Shown: positions 12,101-23,200 of the stretch, piece after piece
Layout of the letters: each line of letters begins with the position of its first letter
Numbering within the stretch: the first letter of the stretch is position 1
NCBI GenBank assembly: GCA_907165065.1
Contig: OU015528.1
Span: 48,847,515-48,911,514, forward strand
Length of the DNA: 64,000 nt
Direction of reading: 5' to 3'
Origin: Caprimulgus europaeus
Lineage: Eukaryota > Chordata > Aves > Caprimulgiformes > Caprimulgidae
Translations under genes and position numbers: made by a program
Notes under the pieces: generated by a model
What the model was told of the DNA's origin: nothing
Database searches by the model: none
Seen by the model: the letters and a program-made list of their open reading frames with translations, nothing else

Positions 12101-12431
12101 CTGTAGAAAATTATTACATGGATTTGTACTAAATTTTTTCCTTCAGGCAGTGGTTCTGGAACACAAACTATTAGCTGAGGTAAAATAAAAATTGCTTTGC
12201 CATGTGAAGCATTATGAAATTATGTATCCCATGGGAGAATTGGGAATGCAGTCCTGTATGCATATGCTGCCATATCCATATGTCCTAGGACAGCGGATTC
12301 TTTTTTTTTTCTATCCTTAGAGAACTGAAGAGCAGCAAGAGACACTTTCTGAGGGTTTTTTGGTTGGTTTTGTTTTGTTTCAGACCCAGACTCCTCTTCA
12401 TATTCTTCTCTTTTATCACAGCTACACATTG

Positions 12432-12461
12432 TCCTTGTAGGTGTGTGTATACCTACAAGGA
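12432..12461. repeat. Perfect 11-bp hairpin
   Basis: TCCTTGTAGGT (12432-12442) is the exact reverse complement of ACCTACAAGGA (12451-12461) around an 8-base loop GTGTGTAT. In RNA, G-U pairs would extend the stem into the loop. At about 30 bases it is too short for a normal microRNA precursor. Confidence 0.65.
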
Positions 12462-15400
12462 TAGGTACACCTAGGTAGATAGATCTAAAGACCTTAAACA
12501 TCTTGACTGAATAGTTGCTATTAAGTTACACTAAATTAAGATGCAATAAAAGCTATTAAGGATATATGTGAAGTATTGGAACATAACAGATAGATAGGAA
12601 ACAATTTATTGTCACTTCTGTGGAAAGAAACCTTACGTGGTAAGGTGTTAGTAAAATATTTTGACCCAGTTATTAGGTACTATTCAGACCAAGCTTGATA
12701 GAACTTAAGGTGTAGTTATTTAATTTGTGTTTCACAGTGAATATTCTACCCAAAATTCACATTCCTTCTCCTTTTTCACCTATGTTCATCAAGGCCTCAA
12801 CTTTCTTTAACTCTGAGATTATGTATATAATGTCATAACTATGTGACTTACTCATTCATTGCCACACAAGCCAAAAAAGAAAGTCATTACGGATTCATCT
12901 GCAGTTCTTAAGTGTATCTTGATTTTTCTCAGTCACCTGTAATAAGATGCCAAGATAATTTTTCACAGCCCTTAGGGCAGGATTAGAGCAAGGCCCTGAT
13001 GAATGCGGTTACAAAAAAGAGAAAAAACAGGTGATGAATATACAAATCTTAGGCAGTTTCATAATTTCTGATCAAAATTGTCCTTCTATATAACTTTCAT
13101 TTGAAATTACAATTGCTCTACTAGCTTGTTGACCCTCTCTCTTGACCCATTTTTCTCAGATGAATTAGTAGTTATCTTTGTCCAGAGGTCATGAAAAATG
13201 TTTTGTTAGAAGTCTATGGAGTCCTGGTTTCTTCTCACTGTAGGCTTTTTTAAGATGAGATAACATTCTTTCGAGTGAACTTTTGCATTTTACGATTACA
13301 GGTTCGGACAAAACTTGTACCAGCTTGTCAGTGTGGGGAGCTTACTTGATCCTGGGATGCTTGCCTTCTACAAAGTACCATATGTGCTGGGGGGAAAGAA
13401 ACTAGTTGGAATGTGTGGAATTTCAGTATGACTTGAAGTCATAGAACAGGCGTACGCTTTAGGTATCAGAAGGCTCTCCTGTTACTGTAAAGAGCGAGTG
13501 CTGTACAAAGCATGGAATTAATTGTTGCCACGTAAGCTGTTGGTGATTATATTCACTTACAAATTGCAGAGTTGAACTTTTGAAATGGTTCTAAGGAGCT
13601 AATTTAGTGCCTATGCCCATTTACTGTTAAAAGACAGAAGAAATATTTTAAATGCTTATTAAGGCACCTAGTTTTATTTTAAAGAATTGTGTAGGTGATT
13701 GCTGCTGTAATTCTTTTATTAGCTTATATGTCCCCGTCACTTTCACATCCTGGACTGTCATCACATTGAATGCAGTCAGATTCAGGATTTAATTAAAACA
13801 TAACTTATTATGGTGGTTTTGCAGATTTTATAGCTGACATCTTGTTACTGTGACTTTAAAAACATTGATAATATTTTCTTAAAGTCATGTTATAGACTGT
13901 CCCTTTAAAAAATAAATATTGTGACTTGTGAACTCATTTAAGAAGTTAGGCATGGTTGCTTATCAACAAGGATGGTATTTTATTCCTGAGAAAGGGTTTT
14001 AAAGAGTCAGGATTATTCTGAAATTATTATCTCAGGGAGTTTTTTTGTTGTTGTGTTTTGATTTTGTTCCGGTGTATATCCGACTCCTGGAATAGTGTGA
14101 CTCAAAGTTACATTTAATTACCAAGTGATGGTTACTGCCTGGTCTAGAATTTATATGTGAAAAAGATTAAGTGTGTATTGTAACAAAAGGACCAAGACAG
14201 GAAATATATAGCTTTCTCTGATCTGTCCTTCACACACATTCCAATGAGGCGTGCTGTTTTCTCTTGTATGTGAGTAAGGGGAATGGTTGTTAGAATAAAA
14301 ACAACCAGTCTGTCTTGCGTAGATTTGAGTTAAGAGACTTTATGCCCCAGGAGACTATAAATTTGGCATGGTGTCTGAAAGTTTCTGATAGAGCTATGAG
14401 ATTCAGAGCATGATAGAAATGACTGGCCTGTTACTGATGGGAGCTACTAAACAGCTGAGAAGTGGTAATCTCTTGAAATATTTAAAACAAACTTTTAAAT
14501 AGTGATGGGGGAATAGTTGAGCTGGAAGGAGTAAAGCCAAAGGCAGCGTTAATGTGGTGGCTTGAACAAGTTAGCTCTCAACACAGTTTTTGTTTGTTAC
14601 TGATCAAGTTGACAAGATTGTAGTGCCATTCTTCAATCACTGGTTTGTGATATTCCTCTCCCTTCTGTTTCTCCTTTTCAGCTTCTCTCTTATTTCAGTT
14701 TGCCTTTGAGGTTTCAAGGTTCAGGACTGATGGATGAACATTAGACATACGGTTTGACAGCTCTTCCTTTTTTGTGAATATAAAATGCTTGCTAAACAAG
14801 TCAGGCCCAGCTCTGGGCAGCTGTTTTGACTGTGTGAGTAAGGATTTCTGTTGCTGGTTTTGCTGTTTTAAATAGTAAGGGTAATAATGGGGAAGGAAAG
14901 TCTGGCTCTTTAAAGGGAAAATGCCATGCAGCAGGATTCTCAGTCTGTTCTACTTAAACAGTGAGTGGCTGCTTCAGGAAAGAAAGATTGCGCCATTTCA
15001 CGATAGTCAATGTCTGCTAGTGCTTGGCAACTGAATCCTAGCTTTGGGTGATAGCCTGCTGCTGTAATATGTGGCTTTTCTCATGAAAATGTCAAGTTTT
15101 CTATAATTCATTTATAGTGGGATACTATCAGCTACTTCTGCAGGCTGTAACTCTCCCTCTGCCATAATTAATACATTACCACAAAGTATAATGAAGAAAT
15201 CTCTGTTTGAAGACATTGATAGTGCAGTCTTCACCTGCCTTGCTGGTCAAATAAGCAACATACTGGTTAATACTTTAAATTTCATCTGTCTCTTCACGGT
15301 CACTGACAGTGCACATGTACATACTTCAGGGAGTTAGGTGATGTTCCTGGACACGATAGGAAGGATTTCCTTTCCTCTTTGCCCATACTGCTTCCTCTTG

Positions 15401-16230
15401 TATTTCCGTGTATCACCACAAAAGTGAGCATGCGTTCTGCTGAAAATTGGTGGTTTCCTGTATTTGTGATGAATATGGATATTCAGGTTAGGTGTTAAAA
15501 TTACTTATTTCTGTCACTAGTGCCTCTGAATTCTCGAGATACAGTGCACCATTGCAATTCCTTTCCATAAGGATTGCACAGTAAGAATGAACGTTTAGGC
15601 CTGCTGTTTTTGCCTAGTCTGGCAAATCCAGGACTTCATAGGTGGTGTTTAATACGAGAGAATCCCAGATGAGCTGATTCTTGTCCTTTTATAACATGCT
15701 ACTGATGTAAGGAGTATGGAAATCAGATAAATACTACAGTATCATCACTGTAAGGGATTTTTCTGTATTGTTTAAAGCTGCCAAAGGAGTTTCTGCTGCC
15801 TTCTTTGAAGCCCCAGATGTGTTTGTGTGGGGAAAGGAAGACACATTGCTAAAACAAGCCATGTTCTTCTCTCAGCTGTCGAGCAGCTGTTGGGGAGTTC
15901 TTGCATCTAAGTGCTAGAGAAGCCCTGAAGTTATTTGAGATTGAAGGGGTGAGAAAACAGCGCTAAAGCAGTTTTGCATACCCAGTTACTCATCTTCATT
16001 AATACTATTGTGGCAGGAGAGGGATTCTGGCTTGCTACAAAGGGATTTTAAATCTAAAAATTGGTCTGTATCTTTGATGCCAAGCTCAATGTATTTTTGG
16101 GCTTGGTGCAAATATATGCAGTTACTTACTTAGATGACCTAATGAGAAATGATGATGAGCTTTGGGGAAAGATGGGGATTAAGGGAGAGTTGCTCTGGGG
16201 ACAGAAGCGTTGGAAGTAGTTTGTTAAGAT

Positions 16231-16336
16231 AATTAAATTATCTGTTGGGCAAATTACTTGAGACTCTTTAGAGACTGAAATTGAATTTCCTTTCTGTTGG
16301 GAGTTAGAATAATCTAGTGAGGAAAGACTTAATTCT
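16231..16336 (+). repeat. Unassigned interspersed repeat, copy A
   Basis: About 100 bases that recur in the same orientation at 19402-19508. Shared blocks include TCTGTTGGGCAAA, TAGAGACTGAA, CCTTTCTGTTG and GAGGAAA, in the same order and spacing. Hand alignment gives roughly 84 per cent identity, mostly transitions. No terminal repeats, tail or coding content is visible. It is either an old dispersed repeat or a local duplication. The family is unknown to me. Confidence 0.65.
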
Positions 16337-16797
16337 ATTTTTATTTTTACTCAAGAAATATTTGACTATAAAAGTTATGTCCACTATCCCAAAGCATTTG
16401 AAACTGATCATTTGGATGTGGGAAACATGACTTTATTTTTTTTTAACCTCTAGACAGGTTGGATGGAGGATGTGATCCACAGTGGGAAAAGTCCGAAGGA
16501 GAAAAGGTGTTTTGTTTGTTTGTTTTTAAGAAGCAGATGCTACTATCTATTTGGAAGAAGTTCCAGTCCTTTGTTACAGTAGCTCAGCTTTAGTGATCAG
16601 CAAGGGGAGTTGATACAGCTAGAGGAATAGTGCAATTATTAAGAAAAAGGACTGATCTCTGAGTAGAATGTATGTTTTTGTCCATGTTGTTTCGAAGCTG
16701 AGGATGTCTGCATGTTTATGTTAACACTGGATCTCCTTGTCCTTGGAATGAAATTGCCTCATCAGACAAGCCCCTTAGGGGATTGAAAGTCTACCCA

Positions 16798-17133
16798 AGA
16801 CGTCATCCTCTTTTAAAAGAGGAAAAAACTGCCAGTTCGAGTGTCTCTGACCCCTTCCCTCCCCTCCCTTTTACTTACAGAGCATCAAGGGGCGGACCTT
16901 ACTTCTGCAAACTACACATCTTGCGTTCTCCTTTGAGTATTCATTTTTCTCCTAGCAGTAATTTGATTCTGGGCTGTTCTAACTTGCCTGTAGTGAATAA
17001 GCAGAGAAGTGCATGTTGAAAGACTTGAGTTTTCTCAGTAGGCACAGTTTTCATCATGTAAGGATGAGAATTTCTTGCAAGTTTTGAACAAGATTAAAAT
17101 TGAGAGATCTTGAATTTTTTTAAAAAACATATC

Positions 17134-17164
<31 letters not shown>

Positions 17165-17216
17165 GTATATAAAGAAGGATCTTTAAAGGATTGTAACTGT
17201 TGAGAAAAGGATCAAC
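16798..17216 (+). promoter_or_regulatory. MRTFA: Candidate alternative MRTFA promoter
   Basis: Sequence directly above the alternative start exon. It contains AGACGTCA (16798-16805, seven of eight bases of a CRE), GGGGCGG (16889-16895, a GC box) and TATATAAAG (17166-17174). The last is a TATA-like box 43 bases above the ATG, immediately after an ATCT microsatellite. A TATA-driven start about 30 bases downstream would give a very short leader. The alternative mammalian first exon is transcribed from its own promoter, which supports looking here. Single motifs of this kind are weak evidence, and the TATA box may be a by-product of the microsatellite. Confidence 0.35.
17131..17164. repeat. (ATCT)n microsatellite in the candidate promoter
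   Basis: About eight tandem ATCT units, with the first unit imperfect, ending two bases before the TATA-like box and 53 bases before the alternative MRTFA ATG. Tetranucleotide arrays of this length are often polymorphic. Confidence 0.9.
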
Positions 17217-17262
17217 ATGACACTACTGGAACCAGAAATGCAGATGACAGCACTCCAATCAG
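17217..17262 (+). CDS. MRTFA: MRTFA alternative first coding exon (MTLLEPE N-terminus)
   Basis: Encodes MTLLEPEMQMTALQS plus one base of the next codon, followed by donor G|GTATCA at 17263. Mammalian MRTFA has a short alternative N-terminus that I recall as MTLLEPEMLMMAVQS (the BSAC/SLC-type isoforms), joined straight to VLQLKLQQRR. Eleven of 15 residues and the splice phase agree. The ATG has A at -3, and an in-frame TAA at 17184-17186 lies 33 bases above it, so the start is well defined. The exon joins 57641 in frame, as the long-form exon does, and keeps RPEL1. The product would lack the acidic and Pro-rich long N-terminus. The 5' end of the exon is not determined. The donor is weaker than the other two in this window. 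Confidence 0.85.
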
Positions 17263-20200
17263 GTATCACCTCGAACATATCCCCTGGGTAAATTTTGCTA
17301 GTGAATCATGCTTGTTGAACTGTGTAAGGAGAACCAGGAGGCTATGTGACTTTGAGTAAAGACAAATTAGAGAGCTGTGGTAACTTCATGTGCAGGTTGC
17401 AGATGGATACTAGTTGCATGTTAAATACTGATCACTTTAGAGCTTCATCAGAGATAAAATTACCTTTCTGTTCTTCATTTGTTGGTCCCCAGTATTAAAT
17501 TTAAGTGCCTCATGAAGATTAGAAAATCCCAGTCAAATCTAGGACTTGTTCTAAATAAATTTCCTCTGTTTAGCTTTTGGCTGTTTTATGATGTTTTATT
17601 GTTAATTATTTTTCTATGAAAAATGTTCTTGATACTTTGGAGAGATTTTAAATTGTGTATTTTGTGAAAAATACTTCTGCTTTGAAACTTCCCAGTACTT
17701 GTTTTATATCTTGAAGGACTGTTTCCTTGAGAATGAAAATGGTATTGTGTTAATATGATTTTGTGCTAAATACTATAGTCTTTTTGTGATCCTGCGCTTG
17801 CCTGTTAGATACATATAGAGTTGCATTTCTGACATATAAGACATGCTAGAGTGAGAATTATTTGTTAATGACAATATGATGTACTTCTGTAGAATGTTTT
17901 TATCTGAGGCTTTAGAACATTCTGTAGTCATGAAACTTAACAAATATGTATAGATACAAATGTCTTATCTTCTATGGATGGGAACAGAGACAACCTTGGT
18001 AAGATCTGACCGCAAACTAGTAGTAGCCTAGGAGTTTGGGTTTGCATTTGTGTACTCTTAATCTCTTGTACCATGTTGCCTGAAAAGCAGCGTGTATGTA
18101 ATGCCAAGAGTGTCAGGACAGACTTCTTTCTGAAAGTTAAATTGTTTTTATTTTCCTTAAGTAGTGACTTGGAAAGAAACAAGTAAACCAATGACTTCAT
18201 AGTTTAATATATATTTTTTTTCAGAAATTGCGATACTGATTTCCCTAACCAAGAGTCTTATGTTTTGTAAAATATCTGTGAAGATTGTGCATGTCTATAA
18301 AGATCCTGTATGAACTTTATTTCATAGTTCTGACATATGGTTGTATTCTCTGTTGTTTAGAGAACCAAAGTACTTTTTTTCACTTCCTGTTGTTGATAGG
18401 AAAGGCAAGAGAGATATTATGGCAGGGCTACATCTTACATGGAATACATAGTTTCTGTCTCAATGCAGAAAGGTGTTTGGACACAATACATCCTTCCTCT
18501 AGTCAAACTTTTGCAGTCTGTAAATTTTGGAGATAGGATTTAGACATTAGCAAGGTGTTTGGTATTGAATAGGATGTGTATGCCAAGACAGCATCTAATC
18601 TCTTGTAAAGAAATTATTTTTGCTTAGTATGACAGTTGTTACATAAAGGCCTGAAAAAGTTGTTTTACCTCAATGCACTTTGTTTCTGGTAGGTTTTCTA
18701 ATCATGTTAATTTTTTTTGCAGACAAGGAAGAGCCATGGAATTTACATTTCAGGGTTCTTGTAACTGAATTTTTGCATGATATTCTGGAGAGACTTAGAG
18801 AGTAAAGTAAAATGTATTAAAATTAGGGAAACAGCCTTCATATTACTTTTGTCAAAACTTTATTTGTGGCTGTGTTTCTCATTTCTTGCAAATTATGAAA
18901 ACTCCTGAGGCTTGCATTTATTTCTTAGGGTGAGAGTCTCTTCCACTAAAGACTACTGGTATGTAGCTTTTGCTTAAGTCAGCTAACCCTAGTCCTAGAT
19001 TATGCAGTGGTGTTCTGCAATGTTGAGGCAATTTCCTGTCAAGCTGAGCTTACCTAATGAGAGATACAGATTTATTGCACCTCTTCCATCAGTGGCAGCT
19101 CTCTTTTCTCTTGGATCAACTACTGCTGGAAAAATATTAAGCAAGAAGCAGGCAAATGTTTATGTAAATAGATTCACAAGATTGGCGGGGAAATTAAGTA
19201 TGACAACAGGATGGAACCATGTGCATAGTAAGTTTTAAAGATCAGTCTTGAATAATGGCAGTGTATTTCAGATGTCTAGATAAGGCAAATGGCTACTCGA
19301 GGCTCAGACCAAATTGCTCAACATTTTTTTAGAAAAAAATGAAAAACAACACTTAGTGACTCCAGCTGCTGTTGGTTGCTACTGTTATTTAGCTTAGTGA
19401 GGTAATTAAGTTCTGTTGGGCAAACTACTTGAAACTTTCTAGAGACTGAAGTTGGATGTCCTTTCTGTTGCGAGCTAGAATCACCTAATGAGGAAACATT
19501 TAACTTCTCAAGGCTTCTTGGTCCTTGTGGTCATCTCCAGAAACCCTACTGGAAAGACAGAAGCTGGAAACAGTTGTCCCAGTCAACTCATCAAGATTTC
19601 TGAACAGACATTGAAGAATTAGGAGAATCATGGCCTAAGCTGGGTAAATAAATTATCCTGATAGGCCTTACACAGCTTGCACTCCACAGACCAAATATTC
19701 TTAAAGCACACACATCATAAGACTGTGCTTATTTAATGCTTGGGTGCGAATGGGAGTCCACTCAAGAAGCTGTAGTTCACACAGGAAATGATGTTTGTAT
19801 TCCATGTTGGTGGGCACATAAAAAGCAACACTTTTGATTCTAAATATGAGAAAACATTTTTAATATGTAAGAGAAAGAACTGAGGGGGAGAATACAGCTT
19901 TATTCTGAGAGCAGAATAGCTTACGCAGGGAGGGACTATTTCTTCAGAACAAAACATAAGTGAAGCAGCAACAGTATGACTAGTGAGGTTCATGTTGTAT
20001 TAACCAGAAAAAAATAATCACACCTGTTAAACCAAAAAAGGGAAGAGTAAAAAATCAATACAAGTGATTACAGCCGGGGAAGAAAAAGTGAAACTGAAAA
20101 TCAGGCTGAAAAGACATTTTAAAAAGGCAGTAGACCCAGAAAAAATTGTGAAAATAAAAGCAGAAACTTAACTGCTGTATTTGACATCTCATTTGACTAC

Positions 20201-23200
20201 TGAATTTGAATACTGTGGTATTACTGACCTAGTCATTCAAAGAGTGGTCATACACAAGTGAGGCAAAATTCTACATTAATGTTGAAGAATACAGGTTTGG
20301 AAACAGCCCTGTGCCCGTTTGGGTGTTTTCCTTCTGTTGAAAATGAAGTTGAGGTGCAGGTCAATACCAAGCTCTTATCAGTGGGAGCTCCCTCAGTAGT
20401 GTTTTTCTTCAAGAGTCACTTGGTCCTTTTTGCTGCCTTGACTCTCAGCATCTGACTCATTTGTTTTCTTTATATGTATTTGCTGAGTCCAAAAGCTTGC
20501 TGTTTTCTTCCATTTATCTACTTGAACCTAATCTCCCTATGTAGCCTCTTCTGTTCCCCTGAAGCCTTTGTGTTATTCATGTCACAACCTAATTATCCCA
20601 TATGGGGTTCTTGCAAATTCTTTTGCTGTTAGTCACTGTTCAATCAAGATATGGACCAAATAGTTTGTTGATATGACCTGGGTTTATTCTGTAACAGACT
20701 GTTTGGCCCACTGAAAGAATGAGTCATGAATATTATTTTTTTATTTTTTTATTAAGAGAGAAGAATGCTAGAAGAATACTTTTCTGACAATCTACAATCC
20801 AGTAACACTTAAAACTGTTTTTGAACGGATGAGGGACTTGTGCAAGTTAGGGAAATCTGAGAAGTCTTGGGTGTGCTGCTGGACTCTATATGCAAATTTT
20901 GTGCTTAAATGGCAAATACAAACTTTCAAAGACAATTTCACTTTCTTTTTTCTTTTAGTTATTATTGCTCACAAGTTTCTTTTTTTGACTTCTAGCAGGT
21001 GGCTGGGCAGAAATGTGTGTGGAGTACACATGCAGAGGTGCAGTCAGCCAGGCAGATAAACCCTAAATTTCAGATCATTTTTTGCAGACCTTTTTCATGG
21101 ATGGATAAGAGTTATGGCCACTTAGGGTCACTTAAAGTCTAACATTGCACTTGCCAAATTAATGGAAGTTAGCACTCGGCCAAATGGCTACTCTTGTTAA
21201 TAAATTCTACTCTACTTAAAACCTTCCTCATTTACTGTTCTGGGTAGCATTGGTTTGTTTCTGTGCACTACACTGTGGTTTGCACTGTCTTCTTGTATGT
21301 TGCATGTTAATAATTGACTCTGTGTAATCTTAATTTTTTTCTGTGAGTATACTAAAAAAAAATGAAGGTTTCTCCAACATAGTGATCTACTTGATAGCAA
21401 TATTTAGGTTTTGATATGTTGTTCCAGTGACCTGCTGAAAAACATCTTAAAATCTATTAGAGATCAAGCCAGATATGCAAACCAGAAGCAGGTTGTTCTA
21501 AACTGTTAGGAGTGGTTTAAATGAACAAGAGGGCTTTTTCCATGCATATTTAGAGAACAAAAGAAGTGTTGTTTTGAAGTCAGCGCTGTAAATGAGCATA
21601 GAAATAATTCAGTTCTCTGGTAGATAAAACTTGACTTCTCTGGTCTATTTTGCTTTGTATCCAGCTCGTTCTGAAAAAGGAACAGTCGTTTCAGATGAAA
21701 ATTTAGTGTCATCTTGAATCAAATGTAAAACTTCACTCATTTTCAGTGGAAAAGTTGCATTTTTGAGGTGCTTTAGCAGATCAGAGATATATTAAACTAA
21801 TTTTAGGACAAATGGATCCCATTTATATTTTTTTTGAAACACAGCTCCCAGGCTCTTGATCATCCGTCTTTAAAGGATTTAAGTTGAAGTGCTTTAGGGA
21901 TGTCAGTTGTTAAACTACTTTTAATGGGAAGAAAGGGCCCAGTGTGTCTGTGTGTTCATAGAAGGGAGGCATCCCCCTCTTCAGCTCTTTCAGGAGTGGC
22001 AAATGAGAGAGCTGCAGTTTTGTGGTTGGTTTTCTCTTTTTCCTGTTTTAAATAAAATTTAAGTTCAGTGCTGACATTTGTTACGCATAAGAATAACGTT
22101 TCATTCATGCACTAAATGCTTTCTAACTTCATGTTGTCTTTTTCAAGCACCTGTTAGGATTTTTTTCCATATTGTTGTTTGAATTTCCTAGTAAGAGGTT
22201 TTTCTAGTTGTGAGTTTTTTCATCTAGTTTTTGGCATTTAATTTTGTTTGAATAGTAGAACTTAAAATATTTTTTTAAGTTTATTTTTTTCTTTTTCTTC
22301 TCCCTTTGCGTCCCCTCTGCCCCGCTCCCTCTCCCATCCTGGAATTTCAAGATTGCAATGAGTTGTTCAATCAACAATCAGGATTTTGGTTTTGGATGGA
22401 GGGTGGAGGTGAGGGGAAAACATGCCTAGCTTTATAGTTTGCATCATCAGCACTTTAAAAATAGAACTTCTGATTTCAGTTTGGAATCTATGGCATTTGG
22501 AAATGTAACCTTTTGTATCTAGGTAGCAAGTTCCTGGGGAGTGTAACGAGTTCCCTGGTTGCTGGTACAGTTCCCCGAGGTGTGTATATTCTGAGTAGTG
22601 ATAAAATGACTCTTCACTGGCTTTTAACCAGAATCCTGCATGTGATCCAGACTGCACAAAGTTATGTGAGCTTCATCGTCATCATGCAGTGGGAATTCTT
22701 TCCGAAGCAGCAAATGGGACGTTCCTGAAGTCAGCTTTAAATATGGAAATTTCTATGCCAGAGCTACTAACTGCATGAAGTTCTGAGTTGGCTGTTACAA
22801 GACATGGAGTGAGGAGTGCACAACTGCAAGCTGCACATTACTGAGTTATGCCATTCATGAATGATTTTAACATAACCTTTTGCTACCTTTTATCCTTCTG
22901 ATTAACTGTTGAACAATAAAAAAAATCACTGTGGTGTTGTGTTAGCCAAACTAAAGTTAAAGGATTGTACTGAAACTAAATATACAAACGATGCTGCTTT
23001 TTTTTTTTGGGTTGAGAATGACAGCCTACAGTAAAGACTACTCATTAGAATCACTTAGTTGAGCAGTACCTATTTCTGCTGATAACTTTAAACAAGAAAC
23101 TGCTGGAAATCTATTATGGAAATGTATTAAACCTAGAGTAAGTATTTGTTGAATACTGTTAAATTACCTTTTAAAATAGTAATTTTTTCTCTGTCTGATT

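Larger units (their letters stand above)
9177..16797 (+). other. MRTFA: MRTFA intron, first part
   Basis: Starts with a strong donor (GTAAGT at 9177). No further exon was recognised. The sequence is AT-rich and I see no CR1 or LTR copy. It contains one clean hairpin (12432-12461) and one member of an unassigned repeat pair (16231-16336), listed separately. Confidence 0.6.
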
